The position numbers and the translations under genes were made by a program. Below the pieces are notes generated by a model. It saw nothing but the letters and a program-made list of their open reading frames with translations, was not told where the DNA came from and did no database searches. This document shows, piece by piece, positions 1-6,097 of a stretch of 6,097 nt of DNA (position 1 is its first letter; each line of letters starts with the position of its first letter). This DNA is from Candidatus Planktophila limnetica (lineage in GTDB: Bacteria; Actinomycetota; Actinomycetes; Nanopelagicales; Nanopelagicaceae), in assembly GCA_029979485.1 (NCBI GenBank), contig JAPOHK010000055.1, positions 1 to 6,097 of the forward strand. Direction: 5' to 3'.

Positions 1-447
1 CCATTCGGTGCATTTATTCGTGTACACGAAGGCATCGAATGACTTGTTCACATCTCTGAATTAGCAGAGCGCCACGTAGAAATTCCTGAGCAGGTTGTTC
101 AAGTAGATGACGAACTCTTTGTAAAGATTATTGATATCGATTTGGAGCGTCGTCGAATCTCACTCTCTCTTAAGCAAGCTAACGAAGGACAAGAAGTTGA
201 GATTGAAGCATTCGATCCAACGCAATACGGAATGTCTGCTCGTTACGACGCTGAAGGTAAATTCATTTATCCTGAAGGCTTTGACGCGGACACTCAAGAG
301 TGGAAACCAGGTTATGAATCTCAACGCGAAACTTGGGAAAAAGAGTACGCAATTGCACAGGAACGCTTCCTAGCTCACAAGAAGCAAAAAGCCGAAGCGA
401 AAGCTGCAGACGCTGCTGCAACACCTGTTGAGGTAGCAGCAGAGTAA
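1..447 (+). CDS. rpsA: 30S ribosomal protein S1, C-terminal part (5' end outside window; in-frame TGA at 40-42)
   Basis: Ribosomal protein S1 binds mRNA on the 30S subunit and helps translation initiation. Frame 1 is read from the first base, and the gene begins upstream of the window. Bases 1 to about 175 encode most of the last S1 (OB-fold) repeat: PFGAFIRVHEGIE, then a TGA stop, then LVHISELAERHVEIPEQVV and the closing DIDLERRRISLSLKQA strand region. Next comes the linker typical of actinobacterial S1 (FDPTQYGMSARYD, YPEGFD, EWKPGYESQRETWEKEY). The protein ends in a Lys/Glu/Ala-rich tail and a TAA at 445-447. The reading frame and family match continue perfectly on both sides of the TGA, so the gene is intact apart from that one codon. 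If the stop were real, about 134 residues would be lost, including most of this repeat. The identification is secure; whether the copy is functional depends on the TGA. Confidence 0.93.
40..42 (+). other. In-frame TGA codon within rpsA at a conserved glycine position
   Basis: Codon 14 of the visible rpsA frame is TGA, between GAA (Glu) and CTT (Leu). S1 repeats normally read G-(I/V)-E-G-L-(V/L)-H-I-S-E here, so the expected residue is Gly, and GGA differs by one base. There is no length change and no frame shift. The base after the stop is C, a context known to make UGA comparatively leaky. The most likely cause is a base-call or assembly error, followed by a genuine nonsense variant. Confidence 0.9.
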
Positions 448-453
448 TTTCTA

Positions 454-1053
454 GTGGCCTTCGTTGTAGGACTCACTGGCGGTATTGGTTCGGGTAAATC
501 CTTGGCTGCGCAATTCTTTTCGCAGTTAGGCGCACTCGTTATAGATGCTGATCAATTAGCACGTTCTGCAATCGAACGTGGTTCTGAAGGTTTTGATGAA
601 GTTCTGCTTCGATTCGGTGACAGCGTATTAAAAAATGGTGACATCGATCGAGTAGCACTTGGTCAGATTGTATTTGAGAACCCACAAGCCAAGAAAGATC
701 TTGAAGAGATTATTCATCCTCGAATTCGTGCAGAGTTTGAAGAAGCCGTTGCTAGTTTAAATCCAGGGCAAATTATGGTTTACGAGATTCCACTTCTCGT
801 TGAAACTAATGCCGCGGATCGTTTTGATTTCATAATCACCGTCGAATCAGATCCAGAATTGCGAAAGCAGCGTTTGCGGGCACGAGGCATGTTTAGCTCG
901 GATATTGAGAAGAGAATGGCAGCCCAAGCAACGCAAGAACAGCGCCGTGCTATCGCCGATTGCGTTTTAACAAATGACGGTACCGAAGATGAGTTGTTGC
1001 GCCAAGTAGAAAACATCTGGGAATCAACAATTTTGCCTCGCGCGCAAATATAG
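454..1053 (+). CDS. coaE: Dephospho-CoA kinase
   Basis: CoaE carries out the last step of coenzyme A synthesis in the cytoplasm: ATP-dependent phosphorylation of the ribose 3'-hydroxyl of dephospho-CoA. The 199-residue length is normal for a single-domain CoaE. The P-loop GLTGGIGSGKS lies at residues 6-16. It is followed by VIDADQLAR, whose Asp33 matches the family's catalytic aspartate, then IHPRIR (about 87-92) and IPLLVE (112-117), and by a lid region with RGMFSSDIEKRMAAQATQEQ and a late TNDGT. The GTG at 454 is chosen because it puts the P-loop at the usual distance from the N-terminus, and no other start fits. It lies 6 nt after the rpsA stop with no good Shine-Dalgarno at normal spacing (a GAGG at 430-433 is too far), so coupling to rpsA translation is plausible. 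The second C-terminal domain found in mycobacterial CoaE is absent. Confidence 0.97.
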   Translation: MAFVVGLTGGIGSGKSLAAQFFSQLGALVIDADQLARSAIERGSEGFDEVLLRFGDSVLKNGDIDRVALGQIVFENPQAKKDLEEIIHPRIRAEFEEAVASLNPGQIMVYEIPLLVETNAADRFDFIITVESDPELRKQRLRARGMFSSDIEKRMAAQATQEQRRAIADCVLTNDGTEDELLRQVENIWESTILPRAQI

Positions 1054-1061
1054 AGCTGCGC

Positions 1062-1069
1062 GGATAGAG
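1062..1069 (+). promoter_or_regulatory. Weak ribosome binding site for uvrB
   Basis: The purine-rich GGATAGAG ends 8 nt before the uvrB ATG at 1078 and partly matches the Shine-Dalgarno consensus. It sits in the 24-nt coaE-uvrB gap, the longest gap in the window. The codons between the coaE TAG and this ATG contain no alternative start, which supports 1078. The match is imperfect, so its activity is inferred. Confidence 0.4.
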
Positions 1070-1077
1070 TTCGGCAT

Positions 1078-3159
1078 ATGCGCCCAATCACTGAGCTTCA
1101 ACGGCGAGTTGAGCCATTTCAAGTAATTAGTGATTATGTTCCCGCGGGCGATCAGCCTGCTGCAATCGACGAAATTGTTAAGCGCATTAATGCTGGAGCC
1201 CAAGATGTTGTTCTCTTAGGTGCTACCGGAACCGGAAAATCTGCAACTACTGCCTGGATGATTGAAAAATTACAACGTCCAACATTGGTTCTTGCACCAA
1301 ATAAAACCCTAGCTGCCCAGTTAGCAAATGAATTTCGAGAGTTACTGCCAAATAATGCTGTTGAGTATTTTGTTTCGTATTACGACTATTACCAACCTGA
1401 AGCATACGTTCCCCAAACAGATACCTTTATTGAAAAGGATTCCAGCGTCAATGATGAAGTAGAACGTCTTCGACACTCTGCAACAAATTCGCTGTTAACG
1501 CGTAGAGATGTCGTTGTAGTTGCGACCGTCTCATGTATTTACGGACTTGGAACACCTCAAGAGTACGTCGATCGAATGATCAAATTGCGCGTGGGCGATG
1601 AGATAGAACGTAACGTTCTACTGCGCCGATTCGTAGACGTGCAATATAAACGCAATGACATGGCCTTTGAACGTGGAACTTTTAGAGTTCGCGGCGACAC
1701 CATCGAAATCATTCCGATGTATGAAGAGCTAGCCCTTCGCATCGAAATGTTCGGAGATGAAATTGAGCGAATTACCACTCTCAATCCACTTACAGGTGAA
1801 ATCGTTCGAGAAGAACAAGAGATGTACGTATTTCCTGCAACCCACTATGCAGCCGGACCAGAAACAATGAAAAGGGCAATGAGTGACATTGCTGATGAGC
1901 TTCAGATTCAACTAAATCTATTCGAAAAACAAGGCAAATTACTAGAAGCGCAACGATTACGGATGCGCACAACCTTTGATTTAGAAATGATGGAGCAGTT
2001 AGGTTTTTGTTCTGGAATTGAGAACTACTCGAGGCATCTTGATGGACGTGAGCAAGGCTCCGCCCCAAATTGTTTACTGGATTATTTTCCAGAAGATTTC
2101 CTTGTCGTCATAGACGAGAGTCACGTGACTGTCCCTCAAATCGGTGCAATGTATGAAGGCGATGCTTCCCGCAAACGAACTCTTGTTGAGCATGGTTTTA
2201 GATTGCCAAGTGCTCTAGATAACCGACCATTAAAGTGGCCAGAGTTCCTAGAACGCGTCGGGCAAAAGGTTTATCTTTCAGCTACACCTGGTCCTTACGA
2301 ACTCGGCAAAGTAGAAAACGATGTCGTTGAACAAGTTATTCGTCCAACGGGATTGGTAGATCCTCAGATTGTTCTTAAACCAATAAAAGGCCAGATTGAT
2401 GATCTGCTTGCAGAAATTAAGATTCGTACAGAACGCAATGAACGCGTCCTAGTTACAACGTTAACAAAGAAGATGTCAGAGGATTTAACTGAATACCTCC
2501 AAGAAAAGGGTATTAAAGTTCAGTATCTGCACTCTGAAGTCGATACGTTACGAAGAGTTGAGTTATTGCGCGAGCTACGCTCAGGTCAATTTGATGTGCT
2601 GATCGGTATCAACTTACTTCGCGAAGGTTTAGATTTACCGGAAGTTTCACTAGTTGCAATTCTGGACGCAGACAAAGAAGGTTTCCTGCGCTCAGCAACT
2701 TCATTGATTCAGACAATTGGTCGTGCAGCACGAAACGTATCCGGTGAAGTGCATATGTATGCGGACAACATTACAAAATCTATGGCAAAAGCTATCGATG
2801 AAACCAATCGCCGCAGAGCAAAACAAGTTGCCTATAACCTCGAAAGGGGAGTCGATCCACAACCGCTGCGAAAGAAGATTGCTGACATTACAGATCTCAT
2901 TAATCGTGAAAGCGATGACACTGAAGAACTTCTCGCATCTGGCCGTAAATCGAAATCAGCTGGCGCACCACCAATCGGTTTGCGCAGTAAGAATGCAGGT
3001 TCTTTACCGCGCCAGGAATTAGTTGCGTTGATAGAGTCGCTGACTGACCAGATGAGAAGTGCGGCAGCAGAACTTTCCTTTGAGCTTGCAGCGAGATTGC
3101 GTGATGAGATTCGCGATCTAAAGAAGGAACTTCGAGCGATGCAAGAAGCGGGGCATTGA
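1078..3159 (+). CDS. uvrB: UvrABC excinuclease subunit B
   Basis: UvrB is the damage-verifying helicase-like ATPase of nucleotide excision repair. It is loaded on DNA by UvrA and then recruits UvrC for incision. The 693-residue protein has all expected parts in order: the N-terminal [17 protein letters not shown]; Walker A GATGTGKS at 48-55; the beta-hairpin start [10 protein letters not shown] at about 101-110, which inserts between the DNA strands; the UvrA-interacting region with [15 protein letters not shown]; Walker B DESH at 346-349; SATPGPYE from 401; [25 protein letters not shown] beginning near 511; QTIGRAARN from 545; and a C-terminal UVR coiled-hairpin domain (about 646-684) that contacts UvrC. 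No key residue is missing. The gene ends in TGA, whose last A is the first base of the uvrA ATG; a second in-frame TGA follows immediately. A perfect 17-bp palindrome lies inside it at 1604-1620. Confidence 0.99.
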   Translation: MRPITELQRRVEPFQVISDYVPAGDQPAAIDEIVKRINAGAQDVVLLGATGTGKSATTAWMIEKLQRPTLVLAPNKTLAAQLANEFRELLPNNAVEYFVSYYDYYQPEAYVPQTDTFIEKDSSVNDEVERLRHSATNSLLTRRDVVVVATVSCIYGLGTPQEYVDRMIKLRVGDEIERNVLLRRFVDVQYKRNDMAFERGTFRVRGDTIEIIPMYEELALRIEMFGDEIERITTLNPLTGEIVREEQEMYVFPATHYAAGPETMKRAMSDIADELQIQLNLFEKQGKLLEAQRLRMRTTFDLEMMEQLGFCSGIENYSRHLDGREQGSAPNCLLDYFPEDFLVVIDESHVTVPQIGAMYEGDASRKRTLVEHGFRLPSALDNRPLKWPEFLERVGQKVYLSATPGPYELGKVENDVVEQVIRPTGLVDPQIVLKPIKGQIDDLLAEIKIRTERNERVLVTTLTKKMSEDLTEYLQEKGIKVQYLHSEVDTLRRVELLRELRSGQFDVLIGINLLREGLDLPEVSLVAILDADKEGFLRSATSLIQTIGRAARNVSGEVHMYADNITKSMAKAIDETNRRRAKQVAYNLERGVDPQPLRKKIADITDLINRESDDTEELLASGRKSKSAGAPPIGLRSKNAGSLPRQELVALIESLTDQMRSAAAELSFELAARLRDEIRDLKKELRAMQEAGH
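1604..1620. repeat. Perfect 17-bp inverted repeat inside uvrB
   Basis: TAGAACGT-A-ACGTTCTA: two 8-base arms are exact reverse complements around a single A. It contains GAAC and GTTC half-sites like those of actinobacterial LexA boxes, but separated by 5 nt rather than the usual 4. The bases also encode part of a normal UvrB segment (ERNVL), so the symmetry may be a chance effect of codon choice. Confidence 0.6.
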
Positions 3160-3161
3160 TG
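3150..3161 (+). promoter_or_regulatory. uvrB-uvrA stop/start overlap with short GGGG ribosome binding site
   Basis: The uvrB stop (TGA, 3157-3159) and uvrA start (ATG, 3159-3161) share one base as TGATG, a classic translational-coupling arrangement. A GGGG at 3150-3153 lies 5 nt before the ATG and could pair weakly with the 16S rRNA tail. A TTG at 3156 in the uvrA frame would add one residue. The ATG is preferred because it gives the family's usual N-terminus ([16 protein letters not shown]). Confidence 0.6.
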
Positions 3162-6023
3162 AGCATTGACAAGTTAATCGTGCGTGGCGCCCGTGAACAC
3201 AATCTTAAGGATGTATCAATTGAGTTGCCGCGTGAATCATTAATTGTTTTTACAGGTCTTTCTGGATCTGGAAAATCAAGTCTTGCTTTCGACACAATAT
3301 TTGCAGAAGGACAACGCAGATATGTTGAATCCTTATCTGCTTATGCTCGACAATTCTTAGGGCAAATGGATAAACCGGATGTCGATTTCATCGAAGGTCT
3401 GTCTCCTGCAGTATCGATTGACCAAAAATCAACGAACCGAAATCCTCGTTCAACGGTTGGAACAATTACTGAAGTTTATGATTATCTGCGTCTGCTCTTT
3501 GCACGTGCAGGGCGAGCACACTGTCCCAATTGCGGAAAAGCGGTTTCCAGACAAACACCACAACAAATTGTTGATCAAATTCTCACAATGCCGCCGACTA
3601 CAAAATTCCAAATTTTGGCGCCAGTTGTTCGCGCTCGTAAAGGTGAGTTTGTAGATCTCTTTGCTGAACTTATTGCCTCCGGTTATGCGCGAGCACGCAT
3701 TGATGGTGAAATCATTGCTTTAAGTGATGCACCAAAGCTGAAGAAACAAGAAAAACATACAATCGAAGTAGTAGTTGATCGCCTGAGTGCAAAGCCCGAA
3801 TCAAAGTCGCGTTTAACAGATTCAATCGAGACTGCTCTTCGCCTTGCATCTGGAATCGTTTTACTAGATTTTGTTGATGCAAAAGGGGCAGATAAAGAAC
3901 GCACATTCAGTGAACATCTGGCTTGCCATGACTGCAACCTTTCATTCGAAGAACTAGAACCTCGTTCGTTCTCCTTCAACTCTCCGTTTGGAGCCTGCCC
4001 TGAATGCACGGGTATCGGTACAAAATTGGAAGTAGATGAAGAATTGATTATCCCTGATGATTCTATTTCGATTTATGAAGGCGCGATTGCTCCGTGGGCT
4101 GGTGGACAGTCGTCTGAGTATTTCTTACGTTTACTCGAGGCGTTATCCGAAGATGTGAAATTCTCTCTCAATACACCCTGGAAGAGATTGCCGGAAAAAG
4201 CCCGTAACGCAATCATTAATGGTTACGAATACGAAGTTCACGTTAAATACAAAAACCGCTACGGACGCGTGCGCAATCATACAAGCGGTTTTGAAGGCGT
4301 TGTTCCCTTTATTCATCGACGCCACGGCGAGACTGATAGTGATTACAGCCGTGAAAAGTATGAAGCGTATATGCGTGAGATTCCATGTTCGGTTTGTAAG
4401 GGAGCTCGCCTAAAGCCTGAAGTATTAGCTGTAACTGTTGGCGACCTTTCAATTTCAGAGATATGTGAACTCTCCATTGCAGATTGCGCAGAGTTTTTAA
4501 AGAAGATTTCCCTTAATGCTCGTGAAGCTCAAATTGCCGAGCGAGTGATGAAAGAAGTGAATGCACGATTAGGATTCTTGCTAGATGTTGGTTTGGACTA
4601 CCTATCACTCGCACGTCCAGCGGCAACGCTGTCCGGCGGTGAAGCTCAACGAATCAGATTGGCCACCCAAATCGGATCAGGCTTAGTTGGTGTTCTTTAT
4701 GTATTAGATGAACCAAGTATTGGTCTGCATCAACGTGATAACAGAAGATTAATTGACACCCTCACACGTTTGCGCGATTTGGGAAACACGCTTATTGTCG
4801 TAGAGCACGATGAAGAAACAATTCGCACCGCAGATTGGATTGTGGACATCGGCCCAGGCGCAGGCGAACATGGTGGCAAAGTTGTTGTATCCGGAGATTA
4901 CCAATCACTGATTGACTCCAAAGAGTCGATTACAGGCGCATATTTAAGTGGCCGCAAATCCATTGCAATTCCAAGCAAACGTCGACCACTTGAAGCAAAG
5001 CGAAAACTTACGGTTAAAGGCGCAAAGGAGAATAACCTTAAAGACATCGACGTTGATGTTCCCCTCGGCGTTTTTGTATCCGTTACCGGCGTCAGTGGTT
5101 CAGGTAAATCAACACTAGTTAACGATATTTTGTATAGCGTCTTAGCAAACAAATTAAATGGTGCACGAATTGTTCCTGGACGACACCGTTCCGTTAGTGG
5201 AGTTGATCTCTTAGACAAAGTTGTACACGTTGATCAATCACCTATTGGACGTACACCACGTTCAAATCCTGCAACGTACACAGGAGTCTTCGACAAGGTG
5301 CGGGCGCTCTTCGCGGAGACAACTGAAGCGAAGGTTCGCGGATATCAGCAAGGACGATTCTCTTTTAACGTCAAAGGTGGACGATGCGAGAACTGTTCGG
5401 GTGATGGAACTATCACGATCGAGATGAACTTCTTGCCAGATGTTTATGTCCCATGCGAAGTATGTCACGGGGCTAGGTATAACCGTGAAACTTTGGAAGT
5501 TCATTACAAGAACAAAACAATTGCCGATGTTCTAAATATGCCTATAGAGGAAGCCTACATATTCTTTGAATCTGTGCCGACAATTGCACGTTATCTAAAA
5601 ACTCTCTGTGATGTTGGTTTGGGCTATGTTCGCTTGGGACAATCTGCACCGACTCTTTCTGGTGGTGAAGCGCAGCGAGTTAAGTTGGCTACAGAGCTAC
5701 AACGCAGATCTACGGGTCGAACAATTTATGTACTAGATGAACCAACCACTGGTTTGCACTTTGAAGACGTTAATAAATTACTCGGTGTGCTCAATCGTTT
5801 GGTCGATACTGGTAATACAGTCGTCGTAATCGAACATAATTTGGATGTCATCAAATCATCTGACTGGGTAATCGATATGGGTCCAGAAGGTGGTTTCCGA
5901 GGTGGAACTGTCGTTGCAGAAGGAACGCCTGAAGATGTAGCTAAAGTCAGCGCCAGTTACACGGGGCAGTTCTTGGCTGAGATTTTAAAGACTAATCGAA
6001 ATGCTCCTGCGAAGAAGAAATAA
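3159..6023 (+). CDS. uvrA: UvrABC excinuclease subunit A
   Basis: UvrA is the ABC-type ATPase that dimerises, scans DNA for distorting lesions and delivers UvrB to them. The 954-residue length is typical. It shows two complete ABC ATPase halves. The first has Walker A GLSGSGKS at 33-40, signature LSGGEAQR at 491-498 and Walker [10 protein letters not shown] with Asp517/Glu518. The second has Walker A GVSGSGKS at 644-651, signature LSGGEAQR from 833 and Walker [10 protein letters not shown] with Asp860/Glu861. Zinc-binding cysteine pairs are intact: C256/C259 with C280/C283, and C743/C746 with C766/C769. CxxC pairs at 122/125 and 410/413 are also present, the latter in the CSVCKGARL motif. The region between about 130 and 250 corresponds to the UvrB-binding and insertion domains. 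The start is fixed by the TGATG overlap with uvrB. The stop is TAA, followed 2 nt later by uvrC. Nothing is truncated or unusual. Confidence 0.99.
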   Translation: MSIDKLIVRGAREHNLKDVSIELPRESLIVFTGLSGSGKSSLAFDTIFAEGQRRYVESLSAYARQFLGQMDKPDVDFIEGLSPAVSIDQKSTNRNPRSTVGTITEVYDYLRLLFARAGRAHCPNCGKAVSRQTPQQIVDQILTMPPTTKFQILAPVVRARKGEFVDLFAELIASGYARARIDGEIIALSDAPKLKKQEKHTIEVVVDRLSAKPESKSRLTDSIETALRLASGIVLLDFVDAKGADKERTFSEHLACHDCNLSFEELEPRSFSFNSPFGACPECTGIGTKLEVDEELIIPDDSISIYEGAIAPWAGGQSSEYFLRLLEALSEDVKFSLNTPWKRLPEKARNAIINGYEYEVHVKYKNRYGRVRNHTSGFEGVVPFIHRRHGETDSDYSREKYEAYMREIPCSVCKGARLKPEVLAVTVGDLSISEICELSIADCAEFLKKISLNAREAQIAERVMKEVNARLGFLLDVGLDYLSLARPAATLSGGEAQRIRLATQIGSGLVGVLYVLDEPSIGLHQRDNRRLIDTLTRLRDLGNTLIVVEHDEETIRTADWIVDIGPGAGEHGGKVVVSGDYQSLIDSKESITGAYLSGRKSIAIPSKRRPLEAKRKLTVKGAKENNLKDIDVDVPLGVFVSVTGVSGSGKSTLVNDILYSVLANKLNGARIVPGRHRSVSGVDLLDKVVHVDQSPIGRTPRSNPATYTGVFDKVRALFAETTEAKVRGYQQGRFSFNVKGGRCENCSGDGTITIEMNFLPDVYVPCEVCHGARYNRETLEVHYKNKTIADVLNMPIEEAYIFFESVPTIARYLKTLCDVGLGYVRLGQSAPTLSGGEAQRVKLATELQRRSTGRTIYVLDEPTTGLHFEDVNKLLGVLNRLVDTGNTVVVIEHNLDVIKSSDWVIDMGPEGGFRGGTVVAEGTPEDVAKVSASYTGQFLAEILKTNRNAPAKKK

Positions 6024-6025
6024 TC

Positions 6026-6097
6026 ATGGCCGATCCAGCCAGTTATCGCCCTACTGATATTCCAGAAGAAGCTGGAGTTTATCGTTTCTACAACAGC
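6026..6097 (+). CDS. uvrC: UvrABC excinuclease subunit C, N-terminal fragment (runs off window)
   Basis: UvrC is the nuclease that cuts on both sides of the lesion in the UvrB-DNA complex. Only 24 codons are present: MADPASYRPTDIPEEAGVYR followed by FYNS. The IPEEAGVYRF stretch is the start of the GIY-YIG nuclease domain (typically 'IP..PGVYrF') that makes the 3' incision, and MADP(S/A)xYRP is the usual actinobacterial UvrC beginning. The ATG lies 2 nt after the uvrA TAA. The purine-rich GAAGAAGAAA at 6011-6020, inside the end of uvrA, is the only candidate ribosome binding site, so uvrC is probably translated in concert with uvrA. The catalytic tyrosines and later domains lie outside the window and cannot be checked. 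Confidence 0.92.
   Translation, partial: MADPASYRPTDIPEEAGVYRFYNS

Noticed and set aside
40..42. Alternative genetic code with UGA read as glycine (as in SR1/Gracilibacteria) or tryptophan
   Set aside because: About 1,850 codons of coaE, uvrB and uvrA contain no internal TGA, while GGN and TGG are used freely. The uvrB stop is TGA, placed exactly at the uvrA start. The proteins also look actinobacterial. The uvrB stop alone is not decisive, since reading through it would add only about six residues before a TAA at 3175-3177.
40..42. Selenocysteine codon
   Set aside because: The position is a structural glycine in an OB-fold, not a redox cysteine, and S1 is not a selenoprotein family. I see no obvious selenocysteine-insertion hairpin just downstream.
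131..373. Off-frame open frame overlapping the rpsA tail
   Set aside because: It overlaps the conserved S1 linker in another frame and shows low-complexity, family-less sequence, so it is a shadow.
1054..1077. SOS (LexA) operator or dedicated promoter directly before uvrB
   Set aside because: The 24-nt gap has no GAAC-N4-GTTC motif and no recognisable -35/-10 pair. Scanning the end of coaE by eye also gave none.
780..1091. Minus-strand open frame opposite the end of coaE
   Set aside because: It is an antisense shadow of coaE: its protein has no recognisable features, and the plus-strand frame encodes a full conserved family. The same applies to the other minus-strand and off-frame open frames within uvrB and uvrA.
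3165..3170. TTGACA resembling a -35 box just inside uvrA
   Set aside because: No -10-like hexamer appears 16-18 nt downstream. The bases encode the conserved UvrA N-terminus, and a promoter inside the gene start would not serve uvrA.

Overview
This window reads as a compact, single-strand stretch of actinobacterial chromosome. It carries five same-strand genes: the 3' part of rpsA (ribosomal protein S1), coaE (dephospho-CoA kinase), uvrB, uvrA and the first 24 codons of uvrC. The order rpsA-coaE-uvrB-uvrA-uvrC, the S1 C-terminal tail with its 'YGMSARYDAEGKFIYPEGFD' stretch, and the UvrC N-terminus 'MADPASYRPTDIPEEAGVYR' all fit Actinobacteria. The base composition is much more A/T-rich than in typical actinomycetes (one 60-base line counted by hand gave about 43% G+C). 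Together with the near absence of intergenic DNA, this suggests a streamlined lineage such as the freshwater acI/Nanopelagicales group. That placement is inference from memory of the group, not a database result.

Layout: bases 1-447 are the end of rpsA (last S1 RNA-binding repeat plus a charged/alanine-rich tail). coaE (454-1053, GTG start) follows after 6 nt. uvrB (1078-3159) follows after 24 nt. uvrA (3159-6023) overlaps the uvrB stop by one base (TGATG). uvrC starts at 6026, 2 nt after the uvrA stop. No gap exceeds 24 nt, and I see no terminator or convincing promoter, so the genes are probably co-transcribed and partly translationally coupled. No gene is supported on the minus strand.

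Function: UvrA, UvrB and UvrC together form the bacterial nucleotide excision repair machinery. UvrA (as a dimer) finds damage and loads UvrB, UvrB verifies it, and UvrC makes the two incisions. CoaE completes coenzyme A synthesis, and S1 brings mRNA to the 30S ribosome. The last two are housekeeping neighbours rather than repair proteins.

The one real anomaly is an in-frame TGA at 40-42, inside the last S1 repeat of rpsA, exactly where the family has a conserved glycine (…GIE-G-LVHISE…). A single G-to-T change from GGA would produce it. A sequencing or assembly error is the simplest explanation. A true nonsense mutation or UGA readthrough is possible. A reassigned genetic code is unlikely, because no other in-frame UGA occurs in about 1,850 codons. 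Otherwise this is an ordinary conserved region, and I found no novel system.
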